From the NCBI GenBank assembly GCA_023396615.1, contig JAEWVM010000023.1, positions 1 to 24,055 of the forward strand: DNA of 24,055 nucleotides. Direction: 5' to 3'. Made by a program: the position numbers and the translations under genes. This document shows, one piece after another, positions 23,102 through 24,055 of this stretch. The notes below the pieces were generated by a model. That model did not search any database. It had not been told where the DNA came from and saw nothing but the letters and a program-made list of their open reading frames with translations. Origin of the DNA: Spirochaetota bacterium. Lineage in GTDB: Bacteria > Spirochaetota > UBA4802 > JAFGJZ01. Numbering within the stretch: the stretch's first letter is position 1; each line of letters starts with the position of its first letter.

Positions 23102-24055
23102 TCAAAGATCCAAATTAATAACATTTTTTGCATTATCTTCAATGAACTTTCTTCTTGGTTCAACATCATCACCCATCAACACAGAAAAAACTCCTTCTGC
23201 ACTGATCTCATCATCCATATTAACTTTTAAAAGAGTTCTGTTTTCCGGATTCATTGTGGTTTCCCAAAGCTGATCAGGGTTCATTTCTCCAAGACCTTTA
23301 TATCTTTGAATAACATATTTTCCCTCCGGAAGTCCTTTTACCAGGCCATCCTTTTCTTCATCAGAATAGGCATAAGTTATTTTCTGCTGATACTTAACAC
23401 TATACAGCGGCGGCTGTGCTATATAAAGATATCCCTGACGGATAAGTTCAGGCATATATCTGAAAAAGAACGTAAGCAAAAGAGTTCTAATATGAGATCC
23501 GTCTACATCGGCATCCGTCATTATTATCAGTTTATGATATCTTGCCTTTGAAATATCAAACTGCTCTTCACCTATTCCCGTGCCCATTGCAGTTATTAGT
23601 GTACGGATTTCATCATTTGAAAGAATTTTATCCAAGCGGGCTTTTTCGACATTAAGAATTTTTCCTTTCAACGGAAGAATTGCCTGAAAACGTCTGTCTC
23701 TTCCGCTTTTAGCTGAACCACCCGCTGAATCTCCCTCAACAAGATATATTTCACATTTCGAAGGATCTTTTTCCGAACAATCGGAAAGTTTACCCGGAAG
23801 TGCATCATGCTCAAGTGCGTTTTTTCTCCGAGTTAAATCTTTAGCTTTTTTAGCTGCTATTCTTGCCTGAGCACTTACAATACATTTATCAAGAATTTTT
23901 CTGACAACCTGCGGATTTTCATCAAAATAAAGAGAAAGATGTTCATTTGTTGCAGACTCAACAATTCCTTTTACCTCATTATTTCCGAGCTTCATTTTAG
24001 TCTGCCCTTCAAACTGAGGATTCGGAATTTTTACACTGATGATTCCTACTAAACC
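23102..24055 (-). CDS. gyrB: DNA gyrase subunit B, C-terminal part (5' end outside the window)
   Basis: GyrB supplies the ATPase and TOPRIM parts of gyrase. The frame is open to the right edge: upstream of the internal ATG at 23995 the codons read GLVGIISVKIPNPQFEGQTK, the expected transducer-domain sequence, so the gene is cut by the window. The TOPRIM domain shows VEGDSAGGSAK with PLKGKILNVEKAR and DADVDGSHIRTLLLTF (metal-binding DxD). The end has YKGLGEMNPDQLWETTM and the short tail FIEDNAKNVINLDL. The missing N-terminus holds the ATPase. It is placed 24 bp before gyrA in one operon, which also argues for GyrB rather than ParE. Confidence 0.97.
   Translation of the reverse strand, partial: GLVGIISVKIPNPQFEGQTKMKLGNNEVKGIVESATNEHLSLYFDENPQVVRKILDKCIVSAQARIAAKKAKDLTRRKNALEHDALPGKLSDCSEKDPSKCEIYLVEGDSAGGSAKSGRDRRFQAILPLKGKILNVEKARLDKILSNDEIRTLITAMGTGIGEEQFDISKARYHKLIIMTDADVDGSHIRTLLLTFFFRYMPELIRQGYLYIAQPPLYSVKYQQKITYAYSDEEKDGLVKGLPEGKYVIQRYKGLGEMNPDQLWETTMNPENRTLLKVNMDDEISAEGVFSVLMGDDVEPRRKFIEDNAKNVINLDL

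Noticed and set aside
23102..23995. GyrB as a complete 297-residue gene starting at 23995
   Set aside because: Upstream codons to the window edge encode conserved GyrB sequence, so the gene is partial.

Overview
This is an AT-rich bacterial chromosomal window (about one-third G+C by eye) with no transposase, integrase, phage gene, CRISPR array or tRNA that I can see. The host is very probably diderm, because several products carry lipobox or Sec signals. An isolated 5S rRNA gene, a MetX-MetW pair, an SH3-domain lipoprotein, a membrane-anchored class III cyclase and many envelope proteins would suit a spirochaete, perhaps a Leptospira-like lineage. That placement is an inference and not proven. 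The gyrB-gyrA pair at the right edge suggests, from general knowledge of bacterial chromosomes, that dnaA/dnaN/recF and the origin may lie just beyond it.

Layout. (1) 1-2412, plus strand: the 3' part of metX (homoserine O-acetyltransferase), metW overlapping it by 4 bp, and a CaCA-family cation/Ca2+ antiporter. (2) 2423-3109, minus: an SH3-domain lipoprotein, separated by a 300-bp AT-rich divergent gap from (3) 3410-5176, plus: a 588-residue helical protein I do not recognise. (4) 5155-10234, minus: a tightly overlapping five-gene unit. In transcription order it holds an adenylate/guanylate cyclase with an extracytoplasmic sensor, a one-pass coiled-coil membrane protein, an exported coiled-coil protein, a small lipoprotein and an MnmD-like tRNA methyltransferase. 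(5) 10343-11903, plus: a single 5S rRNA gene with its own promoter and terminator, then hisD only 16 nt after the terminator. (6) 11902-24055, minus: twelve kilobases in one direction. Read 5' to 3' it holds gyrB (cut by the window edge), gyrA, a secreted beta-lactamase-fold serine hydrolase, a lipoprotein PCMT-type methyltransferase, a polytopic membrane protein with a spermidine-synthase-like domain, a DUF2339-type polytopic protein, an M48 metalloprotease and ndk.

The most interesting feature is the pair at 15967-19358. Two SAM-type Rossmann enzymes are translationally coupled (ATGA overlap), and both are predicted to face outside the cytoplasmic membrane: one by its lipoprotein signal, the other by the positive-inside rule. 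This raises the possibility of an extracytoplasmic methylation or protein-repair system. Second is the cyclase operon, whose cyclase lacks the usual base-selecting lysine and is co-transcribed with unrecognised envelope proteins and a tRNA-modifying enzyme.
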